Source: a virus. From it: 20,669 nucleotides of DNA. Position 1 is the stretch's first letter, and every line of letters starts with the position of its first letter. This document shows positions 20,437 through 20,669 of this stretch, piece after piece. The notes beneath the pieces are model-generated. The model was given only the letters and a program-made list of their open reading frames with translations. It was not told where the DNA came from and made no database searches. The stretch lies in IMG/VR virus record IMGVR_UViG_3300031539_000383, positions 1 through 20,669 of that record; one strand, 5' to 3'. A program made the translations under genes and the position numbers.

Positions 20437-20669
20437 CTAGTAGACGGTCTTGCGCCAAGAGTTGTTGACGTTGATTGCCGAGGTCGGTATCAGCCGGCCG
20501 TCGATGCGCTCGTCGACCACCCACGTCGTAAGCCCGGTGGTGACGGCCCGATCGGCATCCACCCGGATTCCGGCACGGTTGCCGAGCGCGTACCACATCG
20601 GATCTCCGAAGTAGACCACATCGTCGGCCACCGGCACTTCATAGATGGGCTTGTTGAGAATCATACCCA
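20437..20669 (-). CDS. Major capsid protein, C-terminal part (HK97 fold), runs off the window edge
   Basis: The last 77 codons to a TAG at 20437. The reading frame is open to the edge, so the ATG at 20664 is internal (it reads ...GMILNKPIYEV). The sequence has the C-terminal signature of HK97-type capsid proteins: a Leu/Pro turn (LNKPIYEVPVADDV), the strand VVYFGDPMWYALGNRAGIRV, then the closing A-domain strands and a short end (INVNNSWRKTVY). It matches the N-terminal part at 1-590, and the two are almost certainly the same gene. Together they make 273 codons against about 400 in the family, so a middle part (E-loop, P-domain) is outside the window. Confidence 0.85.
   Translation of the reverse strand, partial: GMILNKPIYEVPVADDVVYFGDPMWYALGNRAGIRVDADRAVTTGLTTWVVDERIDGRLIPTSAINVNNSWRKTVY

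Noticed and set aside
20420-20450. Small palindrome CGTCTAGTAGACG at the capsid gene end as a terminator
   Set aside because: Only a 5-bp stem with a 3-base loop and no U-run; the downstream genes are closely spaced and probably co-transcribed.
1-20669. Exact circularisation by joining base 20669 to base 1
   Set aside because: The two capsid fragments would be out of frame by one base and the joined protein too short, and the window ends share no visible terminal overlap.

Overview
This window is almost all of the genome of a small tailed bacteriophage with a long non-contractile tail (siphovirus type). No bacterial genes, rRNA, tRNA, insertion sequences or CRISPR arrays are visible. The DNA is GC-rich and very densely coded. 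Genes are mostly joined by 1- to 4-base stop/start overlaps (ATGA, GTGA, TTGA, TAGTG), and GTG and TTG starts are common. The host is unknown. An inner-membrane/outer-membrane spanin pair candidate and a PEP-CTERM-like protein suggest a GC-rich bacterium with an outer membrane and probably an exosortase; this is inference.

Layout. Nearly everything is on the minus strand, read from right to left. At the right edge (20669 to 17276) are the C-terminal end of the HK97-fold major capsid protein, a small accessory protein, head-tail connector and neck/tail-completion proteins, and the major tail protein. Then come a short tape measure (17261-15780), a distal tail protein (15777-14968) and a 998-residue tail hub/tip protein with a compositionally distinct insert (14964-11968). 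The same strand continues into a lysis cassette (11965-10467): a small membrane protein, an M15-family peptidase endolysin, a holin-like protein, nested spanin candidates and a protein with a PEP-CTERM-like tail. A short rightward cluster of four small genes (9316-10510) is the only plus-strand coding. It diverges from a Cro/CI-type regulator (9209-8976) across a 106-bp control region. Further left on the minus strand are a coiled-coil protein, a beta-class DNA methyltransferase, a VRR-NUC-like nuclease, small and large terminase, three structural proteins of unclear role, a portal fused to a MuF-like head morphogenesis domain, the prohead protease and the N-terminal 196 codons of the major capsid protein (590-1).

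The capsid gene therefore runs off both ends of the window. The linear sequence appears to be a circular or circularly permuted genome, opened inside the capsid gene with a few hundred bases missing. A direct join of the two ends is out of frame and would give too short a protein.

How it works together: the terminases and nuclease package DNA through the portal-MuF protein into a shell processed by the protease. The connector, tail terminator, tube, tape measure and hub build the tail. The peptidase, holin and spanins release progeny. The regulator and divergent region control the switch. No polymerase, primase, helicase, recombinase or integrase is recognisable, so replication must lean on the host or on one of the unrecognised small genes. 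The points most worth checking are the PEP-CTERM-like protein in the lysis cassette, the portal-MuF fusion, the two-frame 60-bp repeat at 4252-4371, and the extreme excess of CTCGAG/GAGCTC.
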